DNA of 64,000 bases from Mesostigma viride (lineage: Eukaryota > Streptophyta > Mesostigmatophyceae > Mesostigmatales > Mesostigmataceae): NCBI GenBank assembly GCA_009746045.1, contig RPFO01000156.1:4116591-4180590 (forward strand), written 5' to 3'. A model generated the notes under the pieces. The model worked only from the letters and a program-made list of their open reading frames with translations. It searched no databases and had not been told where the DNA came from. Of this stretch, positions 51,373-61,984 are shown piece after piece. Position numbers and translations under genes: made by a program. How positions within the stretch are numbered: position 1 is the first letter of the stretch; each line of letters starts with the position of its first letter.

Positions 51373-51969
51373 GCTGATACTGTGGTACTTATTTTTACAT
51401 GCATGATGGACCTTGCACACAAAGTCAAAACATCCCAGCACTCCTAGATAAATTAGTGACCAAGGGACCATGCATGCAGTAACACTGAAAATTGCCAACT
51501 AGAAATAGGTGGCACTGTGACCATCACGGAGCAGATTTTCAAACTGCACAAGTTATGCATAAACATGAAAGCTAATAAGACATGACCATGAAACAATAAC
51601 CCATGCAGGCTAACAACATGAAACCAAATAACACATGCACAGGTGGGTCCATGAAACAATAACACACACTTCAAACCATGCCGGCCCATGGTGATACACG
51701 GCGCGCATGAGCGCGGGCAGGAAAGGCCAAATGCCATGCCACGTAGGCAACAAATGCTAGCATTCTTAGTCAGCCTCCGTAGGACTATATCCCAGGCGGA
51801 CATGCTCCGCCCTGAGATGGCGGCGCCGCGCCACCCCCTTGAGCTTCCGGGTGGTGGCTGCTGCCCCCCTCGTGGTAGTGGCGCCCTTGAAATTCTTGGC
51901 GCATTCGCCACGCTGGAGAGGCGCTGCCATACCCGCTGCTTCGTCACGTTGAAGTCCAGCCCCTCCACC

Positions 51970-53027
51970 TGCCCGGAGTGGAAGAGGCCGAAGCAGTTCC
52001 GCTCGCTGTTGCTGCAGAACGCCATGTCACAGTGCTCGCACATGACCGAGGTCTTGTGCTTCCTGCCTTGCGCGCAGCACAGTTGGCACAGCACCTGCTC
52101 CACCCAGAAATTTGCCCATCTCATGCATTGTTAAGGGGTGCCACTCACGCTCACCTGGCTTGCCCGCCCCCTTGAGCTCAGCATAGTCGTTGGTCTCCTT
52201 GACAATCTTGGCCACGACATCACGTTGGGACCAGAAAAGGGAGAACAGCCCGAGGGGCCCAAACTTGAGCTGGGCAGGGGAAAGGTTTTGATAGCAGGCG
52301 GTACCCGTCATCGGCGACAGCACCGGAGTATCGGGAAAAGGAAACACACCTGGCTTGCCGAAACCAGATTTCCAGACAGTCTCGGCTGGCTCCTCAGTGG
52401 CAGGGTGTCGTTAGGAAAAAACGAATCATCGAGCTCAGCCTCACCGCTCGGCACCGGACCCTCCGCACCCTTCTGGTAAACAAAGTCGTCATCGGAAGCG
52501 TCCGAGACAACGCTCTCGCTGGCCGCCGCCTTGGTCTGACGGCGCCTTTTCGGGGCGTGGCTGATGGCTGGGTTCTTCTTCGGGTTGCCGACAGCGCGCT
52601 TCCCCGGCTCGCGTCGCTTGACCGGTGTGGGCAGCTCGATATCCTCGGATTTGTCGTCGTCGTCCTCGCCGGCGTCAGAATCGCTATCCTGGCCCTGCTC
52701 GCTATCATCGTCACTGCTACCTGCCGTTGGGACCTTCCTGGCTGCGCATTCTTTCACTAGAGCTTCGTACTCATCTGAGCTGCACGAATATATGAAAATC
52801 TGCTCACGGGTGAATGGGTACGTGAGCTTGTCGTCCGGGAAATAGCACCGTGCACCATCTCCGGACCTGTTCACTGTCACTACCTTGCCCGGCAAACGTA
52901 CCTCGCTGTGTTTTTCCCCATACTGCTCTATCGCCCAGTCTAGTCCGAATTTTTCCACAGGCACTGCCATGAAAATGCCCTTCTTTACCTTGAAAGTCCG
53001 TACATCTGCCTGCATTTCGTCCGCCAT
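51970..53027 (-). pseudogene. piggyBac-type transposase lacking its catalytic core
   Basis: ATG at 53027. N-terminal domain (TFKVKKGIFMAVPVEKFGLD), an acidic Ser/Asp-rich linker, then after a frameshift near 52400 WKSGFGKPGVFPFPDTPVLS and the piggyBac-like LFWSQRDVVAKIVKETNDYA and WHPLTMHEMGKFLG block (about 52240-52095). This is followed at once, in another frame, by a C-terminal Cys/His finger: VLCQLC, CEHC, CFGLFH (about 52095-51975). In the piggyBac family the two blocks are separated by several hundred residues holding the three catalytic Asp; here that segment is missing. Either a deletion derivative or the remnant of a non-catalytic DNA-binding form. Downstream codons to 51453 look non-coding. 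Confidence 0.75.
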
Positions 53028-53334
53028 GTCTACGTACGCGCTCCCCCCTTTTTTCGCATCCTTCGTTTTCGTACGTTTTTGTCAATTTTTTTTACCGCCC
53101 AAACCTGCATGCACCAGGGTACCCTGTTGACTTTGACCAGGGTTTCCACCCTGATACGGTGGTCAAATACGGTCAGACAAGTGTCCTACGGATAGAGTGA
53201 ATCTAGATCTTTTCGGTGGTCTAGTTGGTTCCCGCCAAAACCTTCCCGCCAAATCCCTACAGGGCGCACTGACAAACTCATGCCGAATGTGAGGCATGAG
53301 AAAAACTCGCAGTCGAAAATCGGCACGAGGACGG

Positions 53335-54665
53335 TTTAGGATGTCCAAGCCTGGCTCGAACCCCTTAAGAGCAGTAAAGCGCGCACGTGCCCGGCGCATG
53401 ACGTGATCCACGACAATAATGAACAGGTATGGGGACAGGACACAACCTTGCCACACCCCGTGGTGAAGGGGGAATGGTGGGGTGGTGCCTTCCGCAGTCC
53501 GCACTACTGCCTGTGAGCCCTCATACAGTCGGCGAATGGCAGCAATAAACGCAGACCTGTGGCACCCGATCCAGAGCTAGGATGGCCCAAAGAGCCTCCC
53601 AGAGAACCGTGTCAAAGGCTTTGATATAGTCAACAAAAATGAAGACCAGCGGCAACCTGTCAGGGGGAAGGCGACGCACCTCCTCCATCAATCGGCGCGC
53701 GACAAACACAGCCATGACAGTGTTACGACCACGACGGAAACCCATCTGAGACTCACCCAGGTGTGGGTCCAGCGCGGCGCGGAGCCTGTGCAGCATCATG
53801 CGCATGAAGACCTTCAGCGCGGCGCTCTGGAGGCAGACACCCCGGTAGTTACCGGGGTCAGCAGCAGAGCCCTTCTTGTACAGCATGACGCGGATGGCCG
53901 TCTGCCACTCAGCAGGCGGAGGCTCGTCAGAGAGCAGGACACGGTTGCAGAACGCCAGCAGAAGATCCCTAACCGCCGGATCAGGGGTCTTCAGCAGCTC
54001 AGCAGAAAGGTGGTCGGCACCGACCGCCGCATCGTACCGCAGGCAAGCAAGGGCGCCGTCCAATTCCTTCAAAGTGAAGGGGGGGACGACGTCCGTCAGT
54101 GGCAAGGCAGCCCTCCTGCAAGGCGGGGACTTGGAGTTACTAGTCCGCGGCCGAGGAGGGGGGCGCTGGCGGCGGCGGGGGTCCGGCGACCCCGAGGCGG
54201 GCGGCCGTCTCGGGGTGAAGCGGCGGGGGGGGGCGCGAGCCCCACCGGTCAAGGAAACATTGTGGGCCAACCAGCGGTCAAGGCTGACCAGCGCCGTGCC
54301 GTCCCCCGTGTGCTCCACCGGGGTGCGCTGCCGCCGGCCGCCGAGCCGGTCGAGGTGGTACCACATGTCCTTGCCCTGGTTGCGAGCCTGGCAGGCCTTG
54401 GCATCCGCGATGCACTGGCCGCCTCCGCGTCCTGAGCGTGCTCGTAGGCCTCCACAAGGGCGGCCTTGAGCAATGGTTTCTGCAGCGGGTCCCGGTTACG
54501 CTTGAGGCGGTGCCGGGCGGCCAAGACCTTGGGGTCCTGGCGGTAGAGCGGGCCGGGGCGGCGGCGGGGCATGACCGGCAGGTGCCGGGCCGCCAGCAAC
54601 GGGGCACGGGCCGCAAAGCCCGCAAAAATGGCGGCGTTGGGGGCACCCTTGTCCAGCTCGTCGAG
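53335..54665 (-). pseudogene. LINE-C ORF2, linker and RT to motif B
   Basis: Linker (GAPNAAIFAGFAARAPLLAA), then RT blocks: LKELDGALACLRYDAAVGAD, GNYRGVCLQSAALKVFMR, SQMGFRRGRNTVMAVFVARR, motif A FIFVDYIKAFDTVLWEALWA (near 53630) and, after a frameshift near 53530, motif B region HHGVWQGCVLSPYLFIIVVD (near 53440). Ends at GLDILN where PB-2 is inserted. The 5' end is truncated at 54665. Confidence 0.88.
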
Positions 54666-54920
54666 AGGGGGCATATGAGCCTATAATACATTCTAAGCTA
54701 CTTCCTGCAAGGGTGGGAATGTAAACAACACTTGCTCTAGGTGCACTAGGTCACCTGCACCACCCAGAGTCTCGGGCAACTCCCAGCTAAGGGGAGCCCG
54801 TCATAGGTGGGGAAGATCAACATAGCTATGCAAGAGCTAGGGCATGGCTTCTCAGCAGAGAGTGACTCCCTGCATGGGCACTGCATAATTAAATAAAGCT
54901 AGGCATCATCTGGGGTGTGG
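54666..54920 (-). mobile_element. Family-1 3' UTR fragment
   Basis: Minus-strand match to 50185-50420 (GGGGCATATGAGCCTATAAT, AGTGACTCCCTGCATGGGCA). It is truncated on both sides and joins LINE-C on its left. Confidence 0.7.
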
Positions 54921-55395
54921 CTCATAATTCATTAATTAATTAATTAATTAAACTCGTGCTCCCGTTGGGGAGTCACGGAGCACCGAAGTGCTTTTAATCC
55001 CTGTGTGTGCACAACAGGAGAAAGGGCAGAGACCCCCATGCAGTCTCCTTCATGCCTAAGGCATGCCACATCTGCATTCGGGCGCGCTAGCTAAACGGAC
55101 ACGCTAACGATCCGGCAGCCTGTGGGTGCAATAAGACCCATGTGAGCATATCATAACAAGGAGCGTGGGCAAGTAATCTGATCGAAGCCAGGACGAAGCA
55201 TGGCTGTACAAGGACTAAGCTAAGGCTATGGCTGGTTGTGTACCGTGCGTTATAGCGGTGCACGTGACTAGGTAAGGTGGCACAACTAGGCAAACGTTCT
55301 AAGCATGGCTGCCATGGCGGCATGCAGTGACTACCATTGAAGTAAAGCTAGGGCTACAAGCTATTCTAGCCCGCTGGGGGCGTCCACATCTTGTG
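54921..55395 (-). mobile_element. Family-2 3' UTR and tail, solo
   Basis: Copy of 43304-43760 and 55396-55840 with its own (TTAA)n tail (54929-54951). The adjoining ORF1 is missing, so it is a strongly 5'-truncated insertion. Confidence 0.8.
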
Positions 55396-57209
55396 GTTAA
55401 TTAATTAATTAAACTCGTGCTCCCGTTGGGGAGTCACGGAGCACCGAAGTGCTTTTAATCCCTGTGTGTGCACAACAGGAGAAAGGGCAGAGACACCCAG
55501 TCTCCTTCATGCCAAAGGCATGCCACAGCAGTGCATTCGGGCACGCTAGCTAAACGGACACGCTAACGATCCGGCAATCTGTGGGTGCAATAAGACCCAT
55601 GTGAGCATGACATAACATGGAGCGTGGGCGAGTAAACTGATCATAGCCAAGACGTAGCATGGCTGTACAACAAGGGCTAAGCTAAGGCTACATGGCTGGT
55701 TGTGTACCGTGCGTTAGCGGTGCACGTGACTAGGTATGTTGGCACGGCTAGTCTAAGCATGGCTGCCATGGCGGCAGTGACAACCAATGGATACAAGCTA
55801 GGGCTATTAGCTAGTCTAGCCCGGGGGGGGCGTCCACATCTTGTGCTTGATCATCAGGTCCCCGCCCCTCCAGTACACCTTGGGCTTCTGGGGGTCCTGC
55901 TTGTGGCGGAGGTACTCCGGCCACAGGTCGCGTCGCTGCTGCTCACTGAGCGGGGCTCAGGTCGTCGTCCAGCGTCCAGGTGAGGTCGTGCAACCGCTTG
56001 CGACGAGAGAGGAACCGCTGCTTGTCCTCACGGGAGGGGAAGGTGAGCAGAACTGGTGGGGGAGCCGCCTTGTCCCGTGAGTGGGGAAGGCGGTGACACC
56101 CACGCAGTTCTACCTCACCTACCAGGCCCATGAGGGTAAGGAGCTGGTCCTTGAGCTCGTCGGCAAGGGAGGTTGACGTCTCACCTGGCTTCTGGGGGAA
56201 AAGACGCAGCACCACTCGGCACTCGCGGCGAGCGCGGTCGGTGGCCTCCCGTTGGTTGGCCTGGCGGTGGTCCTCCAGCTCCTGGAGCTTCGTGGCGATG
56301 GCGTCGGTGGTGGAGGTGGTCGCTGACCGCAGCAGGTCCGCATAGGAGAGGGGCGGGAGGTCGCCAGCATCCAGCCGGGGTGGCTGGGATGCGATGGTGG
56401 CCGTCTGCTCCGCTATCTTTGGGCCGTTGGGACCTGTGAGGCCAGGGCCTCGGTGTGAGCGGTGATGGCTTCAAGCTTCTTCATGAGCACGCCGCACTTG
56501 CCCTCCACCTGGTTGAGGCGAGAGACAAGTGCAGCGTGCGTTTCAGATGCCTGCGCCGCGGTGTGCAGCGCCGTGAACTGGGGTTGTAGCTTGTGGACGA
56601 CCTTGGTTTCCACATTGGAGACCCGGGCCTCCACCGTGTTGAGCGTCGTGTTCAGCGAGGTCAGCTTCTCGGCCAACGGCCAGGTCACGTGCTCCTCCAG
56701 CACTGCTCGGATGTCATCCTTGCAGAGGGAGGAAGCCGATGTGACTTTCGGCCGCGCAGGCTGGGCTGGGGTGCGGATCCTGGCGACAATTTTGCTCATA
56801 GGTAGCTGGAAGTAGCTGCACATGATGGCGATGCGGTGGTGGAGCTCTGGCCTGGCAAGGAACGCCTCCAGGTCGTCGGCGGGGATGGGCCCTACGGCCC
56901 CATGGAGCTTGCGTTTCTGTGATAAGAAACGCACTATTTCGGCGCATTCGTCTTTGGTCAGTTCCAGCCAGTTCAACTAATGGCTGGATGCCCAATGGTG
57001 AAAGAAAAGCATTCGTAATCTGGTAGGGGGGTTCGCCATTTGGGTTCGTGGCAGGGTTTCTTGGGCTCGGGCGAGGCGCGGCTGGGCGATGGGTTTGCTG
57101 GCGGTGGGTTGGCAGGCCCAGACGGCTGGGCAAGGACGATGGCGAGTGGGTTGGGCTGGGAGCCGGCAAGCTCCTTTTCCAACCCCCGTTTTGCTTTTGG
57201 GGTCGTCAT
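55396..57209 (-). pseudogene. Family-2 ORF1-only element, frameshifted ORF1
   Basis: ORF1 starts MTTPKAKRGLEKELAGSQPN at 57209. Blocks in three frames: 57209-56973; 56976-56413 (NWLELTKDECAEIVRFLSQK, then a long predicted coiled coil with NTTLNTVEARVSNVETKV); 56215-55943 and on to ~55845 (ELRGCHRLPHSRDKAAPPPV, TLDDDLSPAQ, then PKVYWRGGDLMIN). The C-terminal design (basic LPHSRDK, LLTFPS, TLDDDL) parallels family 1, but the N-terminus differs. 3' UTR 55840-55420 ends with the stem-loop and (TTAA)n tail at 55397-55411. No ORF2. Confidence 0.82.
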
Positions 57210-57284
57210 AGCTGCTTGTCACGTGCGTAACTTTGGCAATACTGCGTTTCAGCCGTAACCGATTATATACTGGCGTGTGGCGTC

Positions 57285-57683
57285 TCAAAAAAATCTTGTG
57301 GTTGATCATCAGGTCCCCGCCCCTCCAGTACACCTTGGGCTTCTGGGGGTCTTGCTTGTGGCGGAGGTATTCAGGCCACAGGTCACGTCGCTGCTGCTGC
57401 TGAGCGGGGGTCAGGTCGTCGTCCAGCGTCCAGGTGAGGTCGTGCAACCGCTTGCGACGAGAGAGGAACCGCTGCTTGTCCGCACGGGAGGGAAAGGTGA
57501 GCAGGACTGGGGGGGGAGCCGCCTTGTCCCGTGAGTGGGGAAGGCGGTGGCACCCACGCAGTTCTACCTCACCTACCAGGCCCATGAGGGTAAGGAGCTG
57601 GTCCTTAAGCTCGTCGGCAAGGGAGGTTGACGTCTTACCTGGCTTCTGGGGGAAGCGACGCAGCACCACCTGGCAGTCGCGGT
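57285..57683 (-). pseudogene. Family-2 ORF1 C-terminal fragment
   Basis: One open frame with VVLRRFPQKPGKTSTSLADE, CHRLPHSRDKAAPPPVLLTF, TLDDDLTPAQQQQRRDLWPE and PQKPKVYWRGGDLMINHKI. It abuts the 5' end of the preceding element; the short gap 57210-57284 holds only a leader remnant. Confidence 0.82.
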
Positions 57684-59216
57684 GGCTCATCATAGGCACA
57701 CATGTACATGACTAACTGAATGCTAGGCCTCAGCTGGTATAGTGCATGTAGTAGGCGGGCATGTACAAGGCCACTGTCTAACTATTCTACACTACTGCTG
57801 CTGTATTCCCCTAGGCTGGGGCTGGAGTTGCTGGGGCCGCGGTGGTCGAGGGGGTCGCGTGCCAGGGCTTGTGGCCGACGTAGATGGCCGCCCCCTTCCA
57901 GTACACCGGCTGGCCCGCCTTGGTCTGCCGGAGCTGGAGGTAGGTCGGCCATAGCTCCCGTCGCCGTTGTTGCTGTGCCAGGGTCAAGTCGTCGTCCGCG
58001 GTGAAGTGAGTCTTCTCGAGCCGCTTGCGGCGTCTGAGAAACGAAATCTTGTCCGCTGGGCTCTCAAAGATGAGAAGAAGCGGAGGCGCCCCTGCCTTAC
58101 CCCGCGCGCGGGGAAGGCGGTGGGCGGCCAGCTTAATCTCACCAAGAAGGCCCACTGCGTGCAAGGATTTTGCTCTCAAACGCACGTGCAAGCTTCTCGG
58201 AATTCTCACCTTCTTCCATGTCGAAGTTCTCGAGTATGGCGTTGAGGCTGCGCTTGGCGAGCTCGGCCTCCTCGCGGAGGTCAAGCGTCTGCCGCTGGAG
58301 CTGGGCTGCGACGGCGGAGGTGGTGGAGGTGGTATGTTGCTTAAGCATGTCTGCCCAGGTCGTGATGGGAGGAGCATCGCCGGCCAGGCCAGCCGGGGCT
58401 GGCTTGGCGGCAATGTCCTTCACTGCCTGGGCGGTGAGGCCTGCTGTGTTCTGCAAGACCTCGATAGCGATGGCATTGTCCTTGAGGCGCTGGTCGATGT
58501 CGCGGAGCTGGGCGGTGATGGAGTCGGTGGAGGCGGAGGAGGGGGGGGGGGGTGGAGGCGAGGAGGGTGGCGGTGGCGGTGGGGATGGTGGGAAGCTCAG
58601 CAGCCAGCGTGCCTCCAATTGCCGCCACATCTGCGGCAAGGGGGGTCACGTGCTGCTCGAAAGCTTCCTTAAGGAGGGTGCGGATGGTGGCTTCGGTGGG
58701 GAACTGAAGGTGGCCCGGGGGGGGCGGTGGGGGATTCCAGATCGCGGTTTCGGAGCGGCCAACAAGGGAGCAGAGGGCGAAGCGTTGGAGCTTGGGGCGA
58801 CTCATGCGGTGAATGATTGGGAGAGCCTCGGCGGGGTCGACGAGCTTGCCATCACCAGGCCAGCGGCCGCGGTTGTGGGACGTCAGGTACACGCACAGGG
58901 CTAGAAGCGAGGCGTGTGACCCGTAAAACACGTCTTCCATGAACCATCCTGGGCTGCGTTGCATGCCAGTAGCCGGAGCTGTTGACGTCAAAGGAGGTCT
59001 CTTCCCAGGGCGGCCTCAGCATGCAGAGCGACTGCGCTTAGGTTCAGGCGATGCAGATGGCGAGGCAAGCCCGGGAGGCTGGGCGAGCACCAGTGCACGA
59101 CTAGTGTCACCGCTGCCTGCCGGACCGGATGGCGAAGCTGCAGCCGGAGCTGCAGACGTATTTTCATTGCCGAGCGCAGCCGCCAGGCTGCGTTGCGTCG
59201 AGAGGCGTTTGCTCAT
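57684..59216 (-). pseudogene. Family-1 ORF1-only element, frameshifted
   Basis: ATG at 59216 (MSKRLSTQRSLAAALGNENT). A frameshift near 59000 leads to FMEDVFYGSHASLLALCVYL; a later frame (58639-58139) holds ALRDID-type coiled coil, WADMLKQHTTSTTSAVAAQL and SLNAILENFDMEEGENSEKL; the last (58180-57811) gives LPRARGKAGAPPLLLIFESP, DDDLTLAQQQRRRELWPT and YVGHKPWHATP. A short 3' UTR piece (57684-57810) follows. The inserted GGGGGGGGGG run near 58545 marks one break. Confidence 0.82.
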
Positions 59217-59261
59217 CGTTGGGAGTATATGTAGCACATATGCCCCTTCTAGGCATCATCT

Positions 59262-60857
59262 GGAGTAGCCATGGCTGACGGCGGAGCTCATAACTTTCAC
59301 GTTTGAGCACCGAATTTAGCCGTGAATATCACTATATCGCTTCGTCTTTCTAAGACGCACATGCTGATATAATTTTCCGGATCTATTACGCAATATATGA
59401 CGAGCAAACGCCCCTCGATGCAACGCAGTTTGGCGGATGCGCTTGCCCATGAAAATGCGGCAGCTGAGGCTGCAGCTTCGCCAGATCCGGCAGGCAGCGG
59501 TGACACTAGTTGTGCGCTGGTGGTCGCCCAGAAACCTCCCGGGCTCAATGCCTCGCCATCGGCATCGCCTGACCCTAAACGCGCCCGCTAAGCCAACAAA
59601 ACAGGATCGGGTCTTCACGCCCCTCGGAACCGCGCTTTCGGCTCCAACCTTTCCAGGTCAATGATCACGACTGGACCAACACGTCTCCGGACGATGCTAT
59701 GCACTGCATCTTCTACGGGGACTACGCCTCGCTTTACGACCTGTGCCTCCATCTCCACGCCACCGAACGCCTCATCGCCCCCGGCCGACGGCCGTCGCTG
59801 GCACAACGTCAGCATGCTGTTCGGCTGCCCCCGCCCCGAACTCTGAGCCGGCGTTCCGTCCTCAACTCCCTTCTCCAGCGCTCTGATGGCGAGATCTGGG
59901 CTCCATCCATCTCCACCCCCACCCTCCGTTCCATCCTCACGGAAGCCTTCCAGCAGCACGTGACCCCCCTTGCTGCCGACGTAGCAGCAATGGGTTGCAC
60001 GCTGGCTACTGAACTCCCTCACATTTCCACCACCGCCGCCTCCACCTCCACTGCCATTTCCGCCTCCACTGCCGACATCAAAGCCCAGCTCCTCGACCTC
60101 GACCAACGCCTTCAAGCCACCGCCACCGCCCTTGAGTGCTTGCATGACACCGCCGGCCTCACCGCCCAGGCGGTGAAGGACATCGCCGCCCAGCCGGCAC
60201 CTGCTGGCCCGGCCGGCGATGCTCCCTCCACCTGGGCGGACTTGCTTGGGTGGACTGCATCACACCACCTCCACCACCTCCACCATCACGGCACAACTCG
60301 AGCAACAAGCCCTCGACCTTCGCGAGGAAGACGACATCGCCATGCAAGCGCAGCCACTAACGTCATTGTCAAGCACTTCGACCAGCCGGCAGGTGAGACC
60401 TCCACGAGTCTTCTTGAGGCATTTAAGCGCGCCATTTTTGCCCCCATGCTACTCACTGATGAGCTGCGGATGTCGGCTGTCCGCCTCCCCCGCGCGCGGG
60501 GGAAGGCTGGCCCGGCACCCGTGCTCCTCACCTTAATGAGTACATGGCGGACAAGCTGGCGTTCCTTAAATGCCGCAAGAAGCTCTCGGAGACTCGCTTC
60601 ACGCTGGACGACGACTTGACCCTGGCCCGGCCAGCAACAGCGCGGCGAGGCGAGCTATGGCCGACCTACCTTCAGCTCGATCCGGCAGAGCGCAAGGGGG
60701 AAGCCGGTATACTGGAGGGGGGCGGTCATCCACGTTGACCACAAGCCCTGGCAGGCCCCTCCTGCCACCTCAGACTAGGGAATATATACCAGTAGTGTAG
60801 ATTAGTCAGGCTTAGCCTAGCATGTGGCCCACGCGCATGTTGCACGCCCATAATGGC
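59262..60857 (+). pseudogene. Family-1 ORF1-only element, frameshifted
   Basis: 5' module 59262-59396 nearly identical to that at 43905-44023. ATG at 59397 (MTSKRPSMQRSLADALAHEN), stop at ~59591, then blocks in shifted frames: CIFYGDYASLYDLCLHLHAT, SDGEIWAPSISTPTLRSILT, AVKDIAAQPAPAGPAGDAPS, NVIVKHFDQP, RLPRARGKAGPAPVLLTL, ending near 60775. Its 3' UTR is cut after ~85 bp by the family-2 unit at 60858. Confidence 0.82.
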
Positions 60858-61562
60858 CCCCATTAATTAATTAATTAATTAAACTCGTGCTCCCGTTGGG
60901 GAGTCACGGAGCACCGAAGTGCTTTTAATCCCTGTGTGTGCACTACAGGAGAAAGGGCAGAGACCCCCAGTCTCCTTCAAGCCAAAGGCATGCCACAGCT
61001 GCAATCGGGCGCGTTAGCTAAACGGACACGCTAACGATCCGGCAAACTGTGGGTGCAATAAGACCCATGTAAGCGTAGCATAACAAGTATAGCGTGGGCA
61101 AGTAATCTGAACATATTAGCCAGGGCGTAGCATGGCTGTACTAGGACTAGGCTAAGGCTATGGCTGGTTGTGTACCGTGCGTTGGCGGCACGTGACTAGG
61201 TGTGTTGGCACAGCTAGGCAAACATTCTAGGCATGGCTGCCTTAGCGGCAGTGACTCCAATGGTTACAAGCTAGGGCTATTGCTATTCTAGCCCGCTGGG
61301 GGCGTCCACATAGATCTTGTGGTTGATCATCAGGTCCCCGCCCCTCCAGTACACCTTGGGCTTCTGGGGGTCCTGCTTATGGCGGAGGTATTCCGGCCAC
61401 AGGTCGCGTCGCTGCTGTTGCTGAGCGGGGGTTAGGTCGTCATCCAGCGTCCAGGTGAGGTCGTGCAACCGCTTGCGACGAGAGAGGAACCGCTGCTTAT
61501 CCTCAGGGGAGAGGAAGGTGAGCAGGACTGGTGGGGTGGCCGCCTTGTCCCGTGAGTGGGGA
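60858..61562 (-). pseudogene. Family-2 element: 3' UTR with ORF1 C-terminus
   Basis: ORF1 end (SRDKAATPPVLLTFLSPEDK, TLDDDLTPAQQQQRRDLWPE, MINHKIYVDAPSG) at about 61562-61290, then 3' UTR to the tail at 60865-60881. 5'-truncated. Confidence 0.82.
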
Positions 61563-61953
61563 TGGCCCCCATGGATGATGCCTTCAGCATTTAGCCAAGC
61601 CCTGCCTATATAATGGGACCCCCATGGATGTTGCATTAAGAATTTTTAGCCATGCTATGCCATGCAGAGAGATGCTGAGTCTCTGTCGAGAAGCCATGCC
61701 CTAGCTCTTGTATAGCCATGATGATCTTCCCCACCTATGACGGGCTCCCCTTATTATAGCTGGGAGTTGCCCGAGACTCTGGGTGGTGCAGGTGCCCTAG
61801 TGCACCTAGAACAAGTGTTGTTTACATTCCCACCCTTGCAGGAAGTAGCCTAGAATGTATTATAGGCCATCTGCCCCTTCTCAAGGGCTATGTACTACAG
61901 ATACTCCCAACGGAGTTATGTTCCTTATTAATTAATTACTTAATTAATTAATG
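61563..61953 (+). mobile_element. Family-1 3' UTR and tail (plus strand)
   Basis: Matches 45455-45590 and the complement of 50150-50420. Ends CTCCCAACGGAG (about 61906-61917), TTATGTTCCTTATTAATTAA and a TTAA tail to 61953. A second short tail-plus-stem-loop follows at 61954-62022. Confidence 0.78.
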
Positions 61954-61984
61954 CCCCTTCTCCGGGATATGTGCTACATGTACT

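Larger units (their letters stand above)
49537..53334 (-). mobile_element. PB-2, piggyBac-like transposon (3.8 kb) in LINE-C
   Basis: Inserted at a TTAA of LINE-C: TTAA at 49533-49536, decayed to TTTA at 53335-53338. The end at 49537 reads CCCCTCAACCGTCTTTGACT, and subterminal blocks at both ends match PB-1 (GAGTTTGTCAGTGCGCCCTG near 53270; AACCAAGCAT near 49640). It contains a decayed piggyBac-type transposase (53027-51970) and a nested family-1 fragment (50113-51072). Confidence 0.8.
48485..54665 (-). mobile_element. LINE-C, split by the piggyBac-like element PB-2
   Basis: One LINE copy whose 5' part is 54665-53335 and 3' part 49536-48485. The break is at GACATCC-TTAA-CGAG, as read intact in LINE-B near 21630. 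The two parts together give a continuous ORF2 from the linker through RT to the stop at 48611, then 3' UTR and TTTAA-repeat tail (48482-48502). 5'-truncated at 54665. Confidence 0.88.
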
